64,000 nucleotides of DNA from DATLGB01 sp963740765 (GTDB taxonomy: Bacteria > Actinomycetota > Thermoleophilia > Solirubrobacterales > Solirubrobacteraceae). Positions 44,446 to 52,622 of the stretch are shown here, in pieces; position 1 is the stretch's first letter; each line of letters begins with the position of its first letter. The DNA lies in NCBI GenBank assembly GCA_963740765.1, contig CAVUFN010000017.1, positions 1 to 64,000 on the forward strand. Reading direction: 5' to 3'. A program made the translations under genes and the position numbers. The notes under the pieces were generated by a model, which saw only the letters and a program-made list of their open reading frames with translations, was not told the origin of the DNA and searched no databases.

Positions 44446-44664
44446 ATGAGCAAGCTGATCCGCATGGACAAGACCGGTCACTCGACGCTTGCCGAGTGGA
44501 CGGGCGTGGAGGACGCCGACGCGGCGGTCAAGACCTTCCGCGAGCAGCTCGACGCGGGCTACTACGCCGTCGTCACGCGCGGCGAGGGCCACGCCGAGCA
44601 GGTGCGCGAGCTGCCGCTGGACGCCGACCTGGTGATCCTGCGCCGTCCCATCGCGGGTGGCTGA
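44446..44664 (+). CDS. Conserved small protein of unknown function
   Basis: 72 residues: MSKLIRMDKTGHSTLAEW, then DADAAVKTFREQLDAGYYAV, then DADLVILRRPIAGG. No membrane segment or signal. It starts 6 bases after gatB and its stop overlaps the next start (GTGGCTGA). I do not recognise the family; the codon use and spacing look genuine. Confidence 0.65.
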   Translation: MSKLIRMDKTGHSTLAEWTGVEDADAAVKTFREQLDAGYYAVVTRGEGHAEQVRELPLDADLVILRRPIAGG

Positions 44665-45301
44665 GGCACCAGTCCTCAGCGAGACGGCGGGCGTCTACTG
44701 GCGCCCGCGCGTCGACGCGGACCGGCTGCGGGCGGCCGGGCGCATCTGGACGCTGACGACGTTCGCGCACACCGTGCCGTGGCTGCTGATGGCGGGCCTG
44801 CTGCTGTACCTGGAGCCGCTGAGCTTCCCGCTCGCGGTCATCCTGATCGCGCACGCCTGGATCATCCCCGAGCTGTACGCCAAGCGCGGGGCGAACGTGC
44901 TGCGCCCGGCCACGCGCCTGACCGACGCTGCGGAGCGGACGGCGGTGGGCCTGCTCGGCGACCTCGTCGGCCACCGGGCGCGGGATCTCCACGCGGGCAC
45001 CGGGGTCATCCTCGAGCGCGGCCGGCTCGGTACCTGGCTCGTCGGCGAGCAGGGCGCCGTGCTGTTCACCGAGCGGGGCCGGCGGGTCCACTGCTACTGC
45101 GTCCGCGTCGAGGATCCCGACCTGCCGAGCGCGGACCGCATCGCGCACCTGCTGCTCGCCCTGCGCGAGGACGAGGCCGGCTTCGCAACCGTCGCCAACC
45201 GCGCCTTCTCCGGAGCGCCGTGGCGCCTGCGGCGCCGGCTCGCGCCCCGCGCGCGCCCCGCGGTCGACGTGGCCCGCGTGGCGGGCGCCCCCTCCGGATA
45301 G
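44657..45301 (+). CDS. Membrane-anchored protein of unknown function
   Basis: 214 residues with two hydrophobic helices (about 35-75: FAHTVPWLLMAGLLLYL and LAVILIAHAWIIPELYA) followed by a mostly hydrophilic C-terminal domain with AVGLLGDLVGHRARDLHAGT and a basic, Arg-rich end. The start GTG 44657 overlaps the upstream stop by 8 bases, indicating co-translation. No family assigned. Confidence 0.6.
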   Translation: MAEAPVLSETAGVYWRPRVDADRLRAAGRIWTLTTFAHTVPWLLMAGLLLYLEPLSFPLAVILIAHAWIIPELYAKRGANVLRPATRLTDAAERTAVGLLGDLVGHRARDLHAGTGVILERGRLGTWLVGEQGAVLFTERGRRVHCYCVRVEDPDLPSADRIAHLLLALREDEAGFATVANRAFSGAPWRLRRRLAPRARPAVDVARVAGAPSG

Positions 45302-45311
45302 CCCCGCAATT

Positions 45312-45340
45312 TTTACCAAATGGCCATATGTCCCTAAGGG
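45312..45340 (+). promoter_or_regulatory. Putative promoter of the 59-residue basic protein
   Basis: In an unusually AT-rich stretch, TTTACC (45312-45317) and TAAGGG (45335-45340) are separated by exactly 17 bases. A GAGG ribosome-binding sequence lies just before the ATG at 45363. The boxes are weak matches. Confidence 0.4.
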
Positions 45341-45362
45341 TCGCGCGGGGACAATGTGAGGC

Positions 45363-45542
45363 ATGAACATGACAAGGACGACCGCGCAAACCTCGGCATC
45401 CGGCCGCGGCGCCGTGACGCGGATCAGCGCTGCCCGCCGCAGCAGCACCAACCGCCCCGACGTGCTCCGCGCGCGTGACGCGCGCCGTCAGCTGCGCTCG
45501 CGCCAGGAGCGCTTCGCGCACCTGAAGCGCATGTACGACTGA
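45363..45542 (+). CDS. Small basic protein, 59 residues
   Basis: The frame from ATG 45363 to TGA 45540 encodes MNMTRTTAQTSASGRGAV, continues with SAARRSSTNRPDVLRARDAR and ends RFAHLKRMYD. It is about one quarter Arg/Lys and has no hydrophobic segment, so a nucleic-acid- or ribosome-associated role is possible but unproven. It has a ribosome-binding site (GAGG), an AT-rich upstream region and no better-supported gene overlapping it. Confidence 0.55.
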   Translation: MNMTRTTAQTSASGRGAVTRISAARRSSTNRPDVLRARDARRQLRSRQERFAHLKRMYD

Positions 45543-45559
45543 CCCGTACCCTCCGGGGG

Positions 45560-45847
45560 GTGGAGTACCTGATCATCTGCGCCGTCTCCGGCGTCTGGGC
45601 CGGGTACATCGGCAGGTCCAAGGGCTCGTCTGTGGTGGTGTGGTTCATCATCGGGGCGATCGTCCCGTTCCTGGGGGTCCTGATCGCCGCGCTCTACCGG
45701 CACGAGACCGACGAGCTGCGCCGCCAGTGCCCGCGCTGTGGCAGCATCGTGATGCTCCACGACCAGGTCTGCACTCACTGCGGGTCCGACCTCGACTTCC
45801 CCGAGGTCGCGATCGAGCCGCAGTCAGCGACGTACCAGGGCGGCTGA
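45560..45847 (+). CDS. Membrane protein with C-terminal zinc ribbon
   Basis: 95 residues. Two N-terminal membrane helices (LIICAVSGVWAGYIG and VVVWFIIGAIVPFLGVLIAAL) are followed by a zinc ribbon with CPRCGS and CTHCGS. This layout is common in small bacterial proteins of unknown role. The GTG start at 45560 follows CCTCCGGGGG. Its 3' end overlaps the convergent small membrane gene by 24 bases. Confidence 0.7.
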   Translation: MEYLIICAVSGVWAGYIGRSKGSSVVVWFIIGAIVPFLGVLIAALYRHETDELRRQCPRCGSIVMLHDQVCTHCGSDLDFPEVAIEPQSATYQGG

Positions 45848-46078
45848 CGCCGCGAAGACGAGCCCGGCGCTGACCAGCACCGCCGGCCACGAGCCGATCG
45901 CATGCCCGAGCGGATGGGAGACGACGAACAGCGCCAGCGCGATCCCGAGCAGCGCGGCGGTCCGGCCCGCGCCGGCGACCGGAAGCGCCATCCGGGCGCA
46001 GACCGCGCCGCCGGCCAGCAGGACGAGCCCGCCGAGCGCGCGCACATCGGTCAGCTCGGCCACGCCGAAGCCCGCCAC
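45824..46078 (-). CDS. Small membrane protein of unknown function
   Basis: 84 residues from GTG 46078 with three hydrophobic segments (LGGLVLLAGGAVCARMALPV, AALLGIALALFVVSHPLG, AVLVSAGLVFAASAALV). The open frame extends a further 10 codons upstream to the DUF2294 stop without a standard start codon, so the N-terminus is uncertain. No family recognised. Confidence 0.5.
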   Translation of the reverse strand: MAGFGVAELTDVRALGGLVLLAGGAVCARMALPVAGAGRTAALLGIALALFVVSHPLGHAIGSWPAVLVSAGLVFAASAALVRR

Positions 46079-46107
46079 GAAGGTCGCGGCGGCGACGAGC
46101 CCGACTT

Positions 46108-46452
46108 TCAGAGCGGCCGGTCCAGGACGAAGATCTCGAACGACCGCGGCGGGTCGAACACGATCTGCGAGTGGTAGGTCAGGACGCGGCGCTCGGTGAT
46201 GCGCTCGACCGCCGAGCAGAACTCCGCCTCGACGACGCGCTGGAAGCGCAGCCGGTAGTCGCGCACGAGCAGCTCCTCGCCCGCCTCGAGCAGCGTCTCC
46301 TCGTTGCGCGTCAGCCCGCCCTCGAGCACCGTCAGCACGTACTCGTCGTTGATGAAGCTCTTGGCCGCCGTGGGACCCTTGCCGTAGTGCTCCTTCATGA
46401 GCGCGACGAGCGTGTTGGACAACGAGGCGCGGATCTCACCGTGTTCTGACAC
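46108..46452 (-). CDS. DUF2294-family protein
   Basis: 114 residues: LVALMKEHYGKGPTAAKSFI, LTVLEGGLTRNEETLLEAGE and VRDYRLRFQ are the conserved parts of DUF2294, a small cytoplasmic family of unknown function seen in Gram-positive bacteria. The GTG at 46452 begins the normal N-terminus. It lies just upstream of the small membrane protein on the same strand. Confidence 0.8.
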   Translation of the reverse strand: MSEHGEIRASLSNTLVALMKEHYGKGPTAAKSFINDEYVLTVLEGGLTRNEETLLEAGEELLVRDYRLRFQRVVEAEFCSAVERITERRVLTYHSQIVFDPPRSFEIFVLDRPL

Positions 46453-46467
46453 TCCTGGCCATTAAAA

Positions 46468-46665
46468 GTGGGACGGGTGAGACAGCGAATGCAAGGACTC
46501 GGGCGGCGTCTGCTCGCTTACACCCTGATCGTCGTCGCGGTGGTGATCCTGTTGAAGGTCGTCTTCAGCGTGATCACGGGCTTCATCCACACGCTGATCC
46601 TCGTCGCGCTCCTGATCTTCGCGCTCTACGCGCTCAGCTGGGGGATGCGCAACAAGCGCGCCTAG
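46468..46665 (+). CDS. Short membrane protein, unknown
   Basis: 58-65 residues depending on start (GTG 46468, GTG 46477 or ATG 46489). Almost the whole chain is hydrophobic (LLAYTLIVVAVVILLKVVF and HTLILVALLIFALYALSW) with basic ends, giving two helices. It is divergent from the DUF2294 gene with 15 bases between starts. No family is recognised. Confidence 0.5.
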   Translation: MGRVRQRMQGLGRRLLAYTLIVVAVVILLKVVFSVITGFIHTLILVALLIFALYALSWGMRNKRA

Positions 46666-46672
46666 GGGCGGG

Positions 46673-48244
46673 TCATTCCGGCGGCCGGTCGGGCAGCGTG
46701 AACGAGAAGGTCGACCCCTCGTCCTCGAAGCCGTCGACCCAGATCCGCCCGCCGTGGCGCTCGACGATCCGCTGGCAGATCGCCAGGCCGATGCCGGTCC
46801 CCGGGAACTCCGAGTCGGCGTGCAGGCGCTGGAACATGCCGAACACCTTCGACGCGAAGCGCGGGTCGATCCCGATGCCGTTGTCGCGGACGTCGATCCG
46901 CCACGCCGAGGCGAGCCGGGTCGCGGAGATCTCGACCAGCGGGGGCCGGCCGGGCGGGGTGAACTTGATCGCGTTGGAGACCAGGTTCTGCACGACCTGC
47001 GCGATACGCGCCTCGTCGCCGCGCAATCGGGGGAGGGGACCGCTGACGATGCGGGCGTCGCGCTCGGCGATCTCGGCGGCGAGGTCGTCCCGGACCCGGT
47101 CGACGACCGCGCCGAGGTCGAACGGCGCGGCGGCGTCCTCCATCCGGCTGGCCCGCGCGAAGGCCAGCAGGTCGTCGATCATGTTCTGCATCCGGCCCGT
47201 CCCGGCCGTGATGAAGCCGATCATCTTGTCGGCCTCGTCGTCGAGCTGGCCCTCGTAGCGGCGCGCGAGCATCGTCGTGAACGACGAGACGGACCGCAGC
47301 GGAGCCGCGAGGTCGTGAGAGGCGACGTAGGCGAAGTGCTCGAGCTCGGCGTTGGAACGGCGCAGCTCGTCCGCCAGCGCGGCCTCCTGCCCGATGCGGT
47401 GCTGCATCCAGGCGACGACGCGGCGCGCCGCGTAGGCCAGGGTCGCCTCCGTGACCGCCACGCCGGAGGCGGACAGGTACCAGGTCGAGTTCCCCAGGTG
47501 CCAGGAGCAGAAGGCCCACAGGCCGGTCGCGGCCAGGACGACGAGCGCGGCCATGCGCGGCGGGGCGAGGGCGCCGGCGGCCAGCGTTGGCGCCAACCAC
47601 AGCAACAGGAAGGTGGAGGGGGCGATCCCGGTCACGAGGATCAGGCCCGTGCCCAGCAGCAGGGACACGGCCGAGAGGAGCAGCAGCGCGCGCAGCGGGA
47701 CGCCGGTGCCCACCGCGAGCGTGTCTCCGAGCGTGGGCACCGCGGGCCGGGCGACCGGTTCGGGCGGCGGCGGCGGTGCGGCTCGGACCGGCGCGGGGGT
47801 GGGCCGTTCCCCGGCCCGGCGCGCCGAGGCGACCGCGCGCACGGCGTCGGCCAGCTCGCTCAGCGGCGCGCTCTTCTCGATGTAGCGATCCGCGCCCAGT
47901 GACAGCGCGGTCGCTCCGAGCGCGTCGGACAGGAAGCCGGAGAAGACCACGATGCCGGCGTTCGGAGCTTCCTTGGCGATGCGGGGGATCGCCTCCAGCC
48001 CGTCCATCCGCGGCATCGAGAGGTCGCAGATGACGACGTCGGGCTGCAGGTCGGCGATCAGTGGGATGCCGTCGACGGGGTCGTCCGCCTCGCCGATGAC
48101 CGCGAGGTCCTCCGACTCCGTCAGGACCCGGCGCACGCGGTGGCGCAGCTCGCGCGTGTCGTCGAGCAGGAAGATGCGGACCGTGCTGGTCTGCGCGGCC
48201 TCGTCGTCTGCTGTCGCCGTCGCGGTGATGACCTGCCGGGGAAT
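46673..48244 (-). CDS. Receiver-domain membrane histidine kinase (hybrid), probable ATT start
   Basis: About 523 residues. A receiver domain comes first (VRIFLLDDTREL with the acidic pocket, phospho-acceptor Asp about 74 in VVICDLSMPRMDG), then a Pro-rich linker, about four membrane helices, and a histidine kinase core: H-box FAYVASHDLAAPLRS (His about 309), N-box VVQNLVSNAIKF, G-boxes DNGIGIDPRF and GTGIGLAICQRIVERHGG. No ATG/GTG/TTG exists upstream of the receiver in this frame before a stop; the first conventional start (GTG 48136) would delete the acidic pocket. An ATT at 48244 lies 4 bases after AAGAGGAG, a strong ribosome-binding site, and is the best start. Confidence 0.8.
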   Translation of the reverse strand: MPRQVITATATADDEAAQTSTVRIFLLDDTRELRHRVRRVLTESEDLAVIGEADDPVDGIPLIADLQPDVVICDLSMPRMDGLEAIPRIAKEAPNAGIVVFSGFLSDALGATALSLGADRYIEKSAPLSELADAVRAVASARRAGERPTPAPVRAAPPPPPEPVARPAVPTLGDTLAVGTGVPLRALLLLSAVSLLLGTGLILVTGIAPSTFLLLWLAPTLAAGALAPPRMAALVVLAATGLWAFCSWHLGNSTWYLSASGVAVTEATLAYAARRVVAWMQHRIGQEAALADELRRSNAELEHFAYVASHDLAAPLRSVSSFTTMLARRYEGQLDDEADKMIGFITAGTGRMQNMIDDLLAFARASRMEDAAAPFDLGAVVDRVRDDLAAEIAERDARIVSGPLPRLRGDEARIAQVVQNLVSNAIKFTPPGRPPLVEISATRLASAWRIDVRDNGIGIDPRFASKVFGMFQRLHADSEFPGTGIGLAICQRIVERHGGRIWVDGFEDEGSTFSFTLPDRPPE

Positions 48245-48313
48245 GGCGCTCCTCTTGGGGACGTAGGGGGCCTGTCTCGCTTTTCGGCCCCCGCTCCCGC
48301 TTCCTTGAGGGCG

Positions 48314-49546
48314 CTAACTGGCCAAGGTGCCGATGCCCGCCTCCAGCGCGCGGGCGATCTCGGCGAAGTGCTCCTCCGTGGCGGTGAGCGGCGGGGAGAC
48401 CGCAACGCCGCTCGCGAGCGCGCGCACGAGGACGCCCTCGGCGCGCACCGCGCCGGCCAGCGCCTGCGGGTTGCCCTCGATCTCGACGGCGCCCAGCGTG
48501 CCCATGCCACCGCGGACCTCGACGACGCCGGCGAGGTCGGCGAGCGGCTTCAGCGCCTCGTGCAGTGGGCCTTCCATCGTGCGGCCGCGCTCGAGCAGGC
48601 CGTCGGCCGCGAGCAGGTCGAGGTTGGCGAGCGCCGCGGCGCAGCACGTGGCGTGCCCGGCGTAGGTGGCGCCGTGGCGGAACACCGGGCCGCCGGCGTC
48701 CCCCCAGAAGGGCTCGGCCACACGGCCGCTGACGACGACGCCGCCCAGCGGCAGGTAGCCGGAGGTCACGCCCTTGGCGAAGATGACCATGTCCGGGACG
48801 ACGTCCCAGCGCTCGATGCCGTACCAGGTGCCGAGCCGGCCGAACCCGCAGATGACCGAGTCGCAGACGAAGAGGATGCCGCGGTCGGCGCACAGCTCGG
48901 CGACGCCCTCGATGTAGCCGGGCGCGGGCGGGCGCACGCCGCCGGCGCCGATCACGGGCTCGCAGAAGACGGCGGCGACGCGGTCGGCGCCGAGGCGGTC
49001 GACGTGCTCGCGCAGCGCATCGAGGTCGTCGTGGTCGACGACGGCGACGTCGGGGATCAGCGGTCCCCAGCTCGACCGGTTGGCCTCGATCCCGGCCAGC
49101 GACGTCCCGAAGCCGTGCGTGCCGTGGTAGCCGTTGGAGCGGACGACGATGTGCTGGCGCTCGGAGTGGCCGGACTCGAGCCAGAAGCGGCGCGCGAGCT
49201 TGGCGGCGGTGTCGACGCCGTCGCCGCCGCCCGAGCCCAGGAAGACCTTGGCGTCCGGAAGCGTGGAGAGCTCGGCGAGGCGCGTCGTCAGCTCCTGCGC
49301 CGCCGGGGAGACGAAGTCCCCGAACGCGCTGTAGGCCTCGAGCTTGCCCATCTGGTCGGCCACCGCGGCGGCGATCTCCGGCCGCCCGTGGCCGACGTTG
49401 CAGTACCACAGGCTCGCGGTCGCATCGAGGTAGCGGGCGCCCTCGCTGTCGTACACCCAGACGTCCTCACCACGCTCCAGGACCAGCTCCGACGAGCGCA
49501 CCGCGCCCATGTCTGCGAACGGGTGCCACAGCCGCGTTTCGGTCAT
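48314..49546 (-). CDS. Class III aminotransferase, probably polyamine/omega-amine type
   Basis: A 410-residue PLP enzyme: TRLWHPFADM, VYDSEGARYLDATASLWYCN, GSGGGDGVDTAAKLARRFW, CDSVICGFGRLGTWYG and FAKGVTSGYLPLGG (PLP Lys about 255). It shares the active-site segments with the aminotransferase at 10.1-11.4 kb. Divergent from a polyamine importer operon with only 23 bases between starts, it most likely deaminates the imported polyamine (SpuC/putrescine-pyruvate type). The start ATG 49546 is conserved with the paralogue. Confidence 0.88.
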   Translation of the reverse strand: MTETRLWHPFADMGAVRSSELVLERGEDVWVYDSEGARYLDATASLWYCNVGHGRPEIAAAVADQMGKLEAYSAFGDFVSPAAQELTTRLAELSTLPDAKVFLGSGGGDGVDTAAKLARRFWLESGHSERQHIVVRSNGYHGTHGFGTSLAGIEANRSSWGPLIPDVAVVDHDDLDALREHVDRLGADRVAAVFCEPVIGAGGVRPPAPGYIEGVAELCADRGILFVCDSVICGFGRLGTWYGIERWDVVPDMVIFAKGVTSGYLPLGGVVVSGRVAEPFWGDAGGPVFRHGATYAGHATCCAAALANLDLLAADGLLERGRTMEGPLHEALKPLADLAGVVEVRGGMGTLGAVEIEGNPQALAGAVRAEGVLVRALASGVAVSPPLTATEEHFAEIARALEAGIGTLAS

Positions 49547-49569
49547 GATCCGGAGTTTATGACAGGCTT

Positions 49570-50556
49570 ATGGACGTGGCGGATATCCGGCTTGCCGATC
49601 TGTACAAGGCCTACGGCGAGGTCGCGGCCGTGGACGGGGTCGACCTCGAGGTGGCCGAGGACGAGTTCTTCACCCTGCTCGGGCCGTCGGGGTCCGGCAA
49701 GACCACGACGCTGCGCCTGATCGCGGGGTTCGAGACGCCTGACCGCGGCACGGTCGAGCTCGCGGGTGAGGACGTCACCGGTCGCCCGCCCTACGCGCGT
49801 GACGTCAACACCGTCTTCCAGGACTACGCGCTGTTCCCGCACATGACGGTGCAGGAGAACGTCGAGTACGGGCTGCGGATCAAGAAGGTCGCGCGTGACG
49901 AACGGCGCTCGCGGGCGACCGAGGCGCTCGCGCTCGTCCAGCTCGACGGCTACGGGGACCGCAAGCCGGGGCAGCTCAGCGGCGGGCAGCGCCAGCGCGT
50001 CGCCCTGGCGCGCGCGATCGTCAACCGGCCCAAGGTGCTCCTGCTCGACGAGCCGCTCGGTGCGCTCGACCTCAAGCTGCGCCAGGGCATGCAGGTCGAG
50101 CTCAAGCGCATCCAGCGCGAGGTCGGCATCACCTTCGTCTACGTGACCCACGACCAGGAGGAGGCGCTCACGATGAGCGACCGCCTGGCCGTGTTCGACG
50201 CGGGCCGGATCGTCCAGGTCGGCACGCCGGCCGACGTCTACGAGAAGCCCGCGACGGAGTTCGTGGCCGGCTTCGTCGGCGTCTCCAACGTGCTCGAGCG
50301 CGGCGGGGAGCGCTTCACGGTCCGGCCGGAGAAGATCCGCCTGGACGCCGACGACGGAGAGCGCGGGACCATCCGCGAGGTCGCCTACGCGGGCGGCTTC
50401 ACGCGCTACGTCGTCGAGCTCGAGCGCGGCGGTGAGCTGCAGGTCGTCCAGCAGAACCTCGACACGACCTCGTCCGAGGTCGCCAGACAACGGGGCCGCG
50501 CCGTCACGGTGGGGTGGCGGCCCGAGAACCAGCAACCACTGGAGGGAAGTACATGA
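49570..50556 (+). CDS. potA: Spermidine/putrescine-type ABC transporter ATPase
   Basis: A 328-residue ATPase with Walker A GPSGSGKTTTL (about 38), signature LSGGQRQRVALARAI, Walker B VLLLDEPLGALDLKL and a C-terminal TOBE domain (FTVRPEKIRLDADDGER). The PotA type and order potA-potD-potB-potC define a type I importer. Its stop overlaps potD (ATGA). Confidence 0.94.
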   Translation: MDVADIRLADLYKAYGEVAAVDGVDLEVAEDEFFTLLGPSGSGKTTTLRLIAGFETPDRGTVELAGEDVTGRPPYARDVNTVFQDYALFPHMTVQENVEYGLRIKKVARDERRSRATEALALVQLDGYGDRKPGQLSGGQRQRVALARAIVNRPKVLLLDEPLGALDLKLRQGMQVELKRIQREVGITFVYVTHDQEEALTMSDRLAVFDAGRIVQVGTPADVYEKPATEFVAGFVGVSNVLERGGERFTVRPEKIRLDADDGERGTIREVAYAGGFTRYVVELERGGELQVVQQNLDTTSSEVARQRGRAVTVGWRPENQQPLEGST

Positions 50557-51761
50557 AGGCACTGAGGGCGACGCTTGCGATCGCTGCCGTCCTGTCGATG
50601 GGCGTGACGGCGTGCGGTTCGGACGACGGAGCATCCTCCGGCTCGGCGGGCAAGGTGAGCAAGGCGCCCGACGTGCCCATGGCCAAGTCCGTCGGCGAGG
50701 GGGAGGGCGAGGTCAACCTGATCGCCTGGGCCGGCTACGTCGAGGACGGCTCGACGGACCCGAAGGTCGACTGGGTCTCGGACTTCGAGAAGGAGACGGG
50801 CTGCCAGGTCAACACCAAGATCGGCAACACCTCCGACGAGATGGTCACGCTGATGCGGACGGGCCAGTACGACGGTGTGTCGGCATCGGGTGACGCGACG
50901 CTGCGCCTGATCGCCGGCGGTGACGTCGCCCCGGTCAACACGGATCTCATCCCCAACTACGCGGACGTCTTTTCCGGCCTCAAGGATCGCGACTTCAACT
51001 CGGTCGACGGCCAGATGTACGGCATCCCGCACGGCCGCGGCGCGAACCTGCTCATGTGGCGCAGCGACAAGGTCAGCGGCGACCTCGACTCCTGGGACAG
51101 CGTCTTCGACACCGCCAAGCTCGAGGAGAACAAGGGCAAGGTCACGGCCTACGACAACCCGATCTACATCGCCGACGCCGCGGTGTACCTCAAGACCCAC
51201 CAGCCCGACCTGAAGATCGACAACCCCTACGAGCTCGACCAGAAGCAGTTCGACGCCGCGGTGAACCTGCTCAAGGAGCAGCGCAAGTACATCGGCGAGT
51301 ACTGGTCGGACTACACGAAGGAGCAGGCGGCCTTCTCGCAGGGCGACTCCGTCGTCGGCACCACGTGGCAGGTCATCGCGAACCTGCTGCAGGGCGAGAA
51401 GAACCCCGTCCCGATCAAGACCACGCTGCCCTCCGAGGGCTCGACGGGCTGGTCGGACACGTGGATGATCGCCGCCAAGGCCAAGCACCCGAACTGCATG
51501 TACAAGTGGATGGACCACATCATCAGCCCGCAGGCGAACGCCGACGTGGCCGAGTGGTTCGGGGAGGCGCCCGCCAACGAGAAGTCGTGTGACCTCACGG
51601 CGGTCAAGGACCACTGCGAGACGTTCCACGCCAAGGACGAGGACTACTTCAAGCAGATCTCGTTCTGGACCACGCCGACCGCCGATTGCGGCGACGAGCG
51701 CGGGGCGAAGTGCATGGACTACTCGAAGTGGGTCAACGCCTGGACGGAGATCAAGGGCTGA
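50553..51761 (+). CDS. potD: Polyamine-type ABC transporter substrate-binding lipoprotein
   Basis: A 402-residue lipoprotein: the signal peptide ends in the lipobox VTAC (Cys about 21), then a Ser/Gly-rich linker and a PotD-like domain (VNLIAWAGYVEDG, GCQVNTKIGNTSDEM, YGIPHGRGANLLMW). An additional C-terminal segment DCGDERGAKCMD with two Cys is shared with the second binding protein at 53.4 kb. The ATG at 50553 follows GGAGGGAAGT. The ligand is probably a polyamine or related amine. Confidence 0.92.
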   Translation: MKALRATLAIAAVLSMGVTACGSDDGASSGSAGKVSKAPDVPMAKSVGEGEGEVNLIAWAGYVEDGSTDPKVDWVSDFEKETGCQVNTKIGNTSDEMVTLMRTGQYDGVSASGDATLRLIAGGDVAPVNTDLIPNYADVFSGLKDRDFNSVDGQMYGIPHGRGANLLMWRSDKVSGDLDSWDSVFDTAKLEENKGKVTAYDNPIYIADAAVYLKTHQPDLKIDNPYELDQKQFDAAVNLLKEQRKYIGEYWSDYTKEQAAFSQGDSVVGTTWQVIANLLQGEKNPVPIKTTLPSEGSTGWSDTWMIAAKAKHPNCMYKWMDHIISPQANADVAEWFGEAPANEKSCDLTAVKDHCETFHAKDEDYFKQISFWTTPTADCGDERGAKCMDYSKWVNAWTEIKG

Positions 51762-52618
51762 CCCGCCGCTTCGCAGACGTCCTCCACGGACATCGCCGCA
51801 CCCAGCTGGGGCTACTCCTGGCCGGCCCGATCGGCTGGCTGGGAGTCGCCTACCTGGGCTCGCTCGCGGTGCTGTTCGTGGCCGCCTTCTGGCGGCTGGA
51901 TCCGTTCACGTCCCAGGTCGTCCACGACTACGGGACGCAGAACTTCACCCAGATCGCCGAGTCGGGCACGTACCGGACGATCGCGTTCCGGACGATCGGC
52001 ATCGCCTTCGCGGTGACGGTCGCCGACGTGCTGCTGGCCTTCCCGATTGCGCTGTACATGGCCAAGCTCGCGCGCCCGCGGGTGCGCAACCTGATGGTCG
52101 TCGCGGTGCTCGTCCCGCTGTGGTCGTCCTACCTCGTGAAGGTCTACGCGTGGCGGACGATCCTCTCGACGGACGGGATCCTCAACTGGTTCCTGAACCC
52201 GTTCGGGCTGTCGTCGCCGGGCTTCGGGACCTTCGCGACGTTCCTCGTCTTCACGTACCTGTGGCTGCCCTACATGGTGATCCCGATCTACGCGGGGCTC
52301 GAGCGGTTGCCCGATTCGATGCTGGCCGCCTCGGGGGATCTCGGGGCGCGCCCGTGGACGACGATCCGCCGCGTCGTGCTCCCGCTGGTCTTCCCCGCGG
52401 TCGTGGCGGGGTCGATCTTCACCTTCTCGCTGACCCTGGGCGACTACATCACGCCGCAGATCGTCTCCTCGACGCAGTTCATCGGCAACGTCGTCTACGC
52501 CAACGTGGGCGTGGCCAACAACCTGCCGCTGGCCGCGGCGTTCGGGACGGTCCCGGTCGTCGTGATGATCGTCTACCTCCTGATCGCGCGCCGGCTGGGC
52601 GCGTTCGAGAACGTCTGA
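51728..52618 (+). CDS. potB: ABC transporter permease, PotB type
   Basis: About 296 residues with six membrane helices. The EAA loop reads ASGDLGARPWTTIRRVVLPL. The N-terminus is uncertain: GTG 51728 overlaps the potD 3' end by 34 bases, whereas an unconventional CTG at 51758 would overlap the potD stop as CTGA, like the other couplings here. No ATG exists before the first helix. Confidence 0.88.
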   Translation: MGQRLDGDQGLTRRFADVLHGHRRTQLGLLLAGPIGWLGVAYLGSLAVLFVAAFWRLDPFTSQVVHDYGTQNFTQIAESGTYRTIAFRTIGIAFAVTVADVLLAFPIALYMAKLARPRVRNLMVVAVLVPLWSSYLVKVYAWRTILSTDGILNWFLNPFGLSSPGFGTFATFLVFTYLWLPYMVIPIYAGLERLPDSMLAASGDLGARPWTTIRRVVLPLVFPAVVAGSIFTFSLTLGDYITPQIVSSTQFIGNVVYANVGVANNLPLAAAFGTVPVVVMIVYLLIARRLGAFENV

Positions 52619-52622
52619 CGCC

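Noticed and set aside
46662..49409. A 915-codon open frame on the minus strand across the kinase and aminotransferase genes
   Set aside because: It runs in another frame through two clearly conserved genes on the same strand and its protein is Arg/Pro/Gly-rich, as expected from out-of-frame GC-rich DNA.
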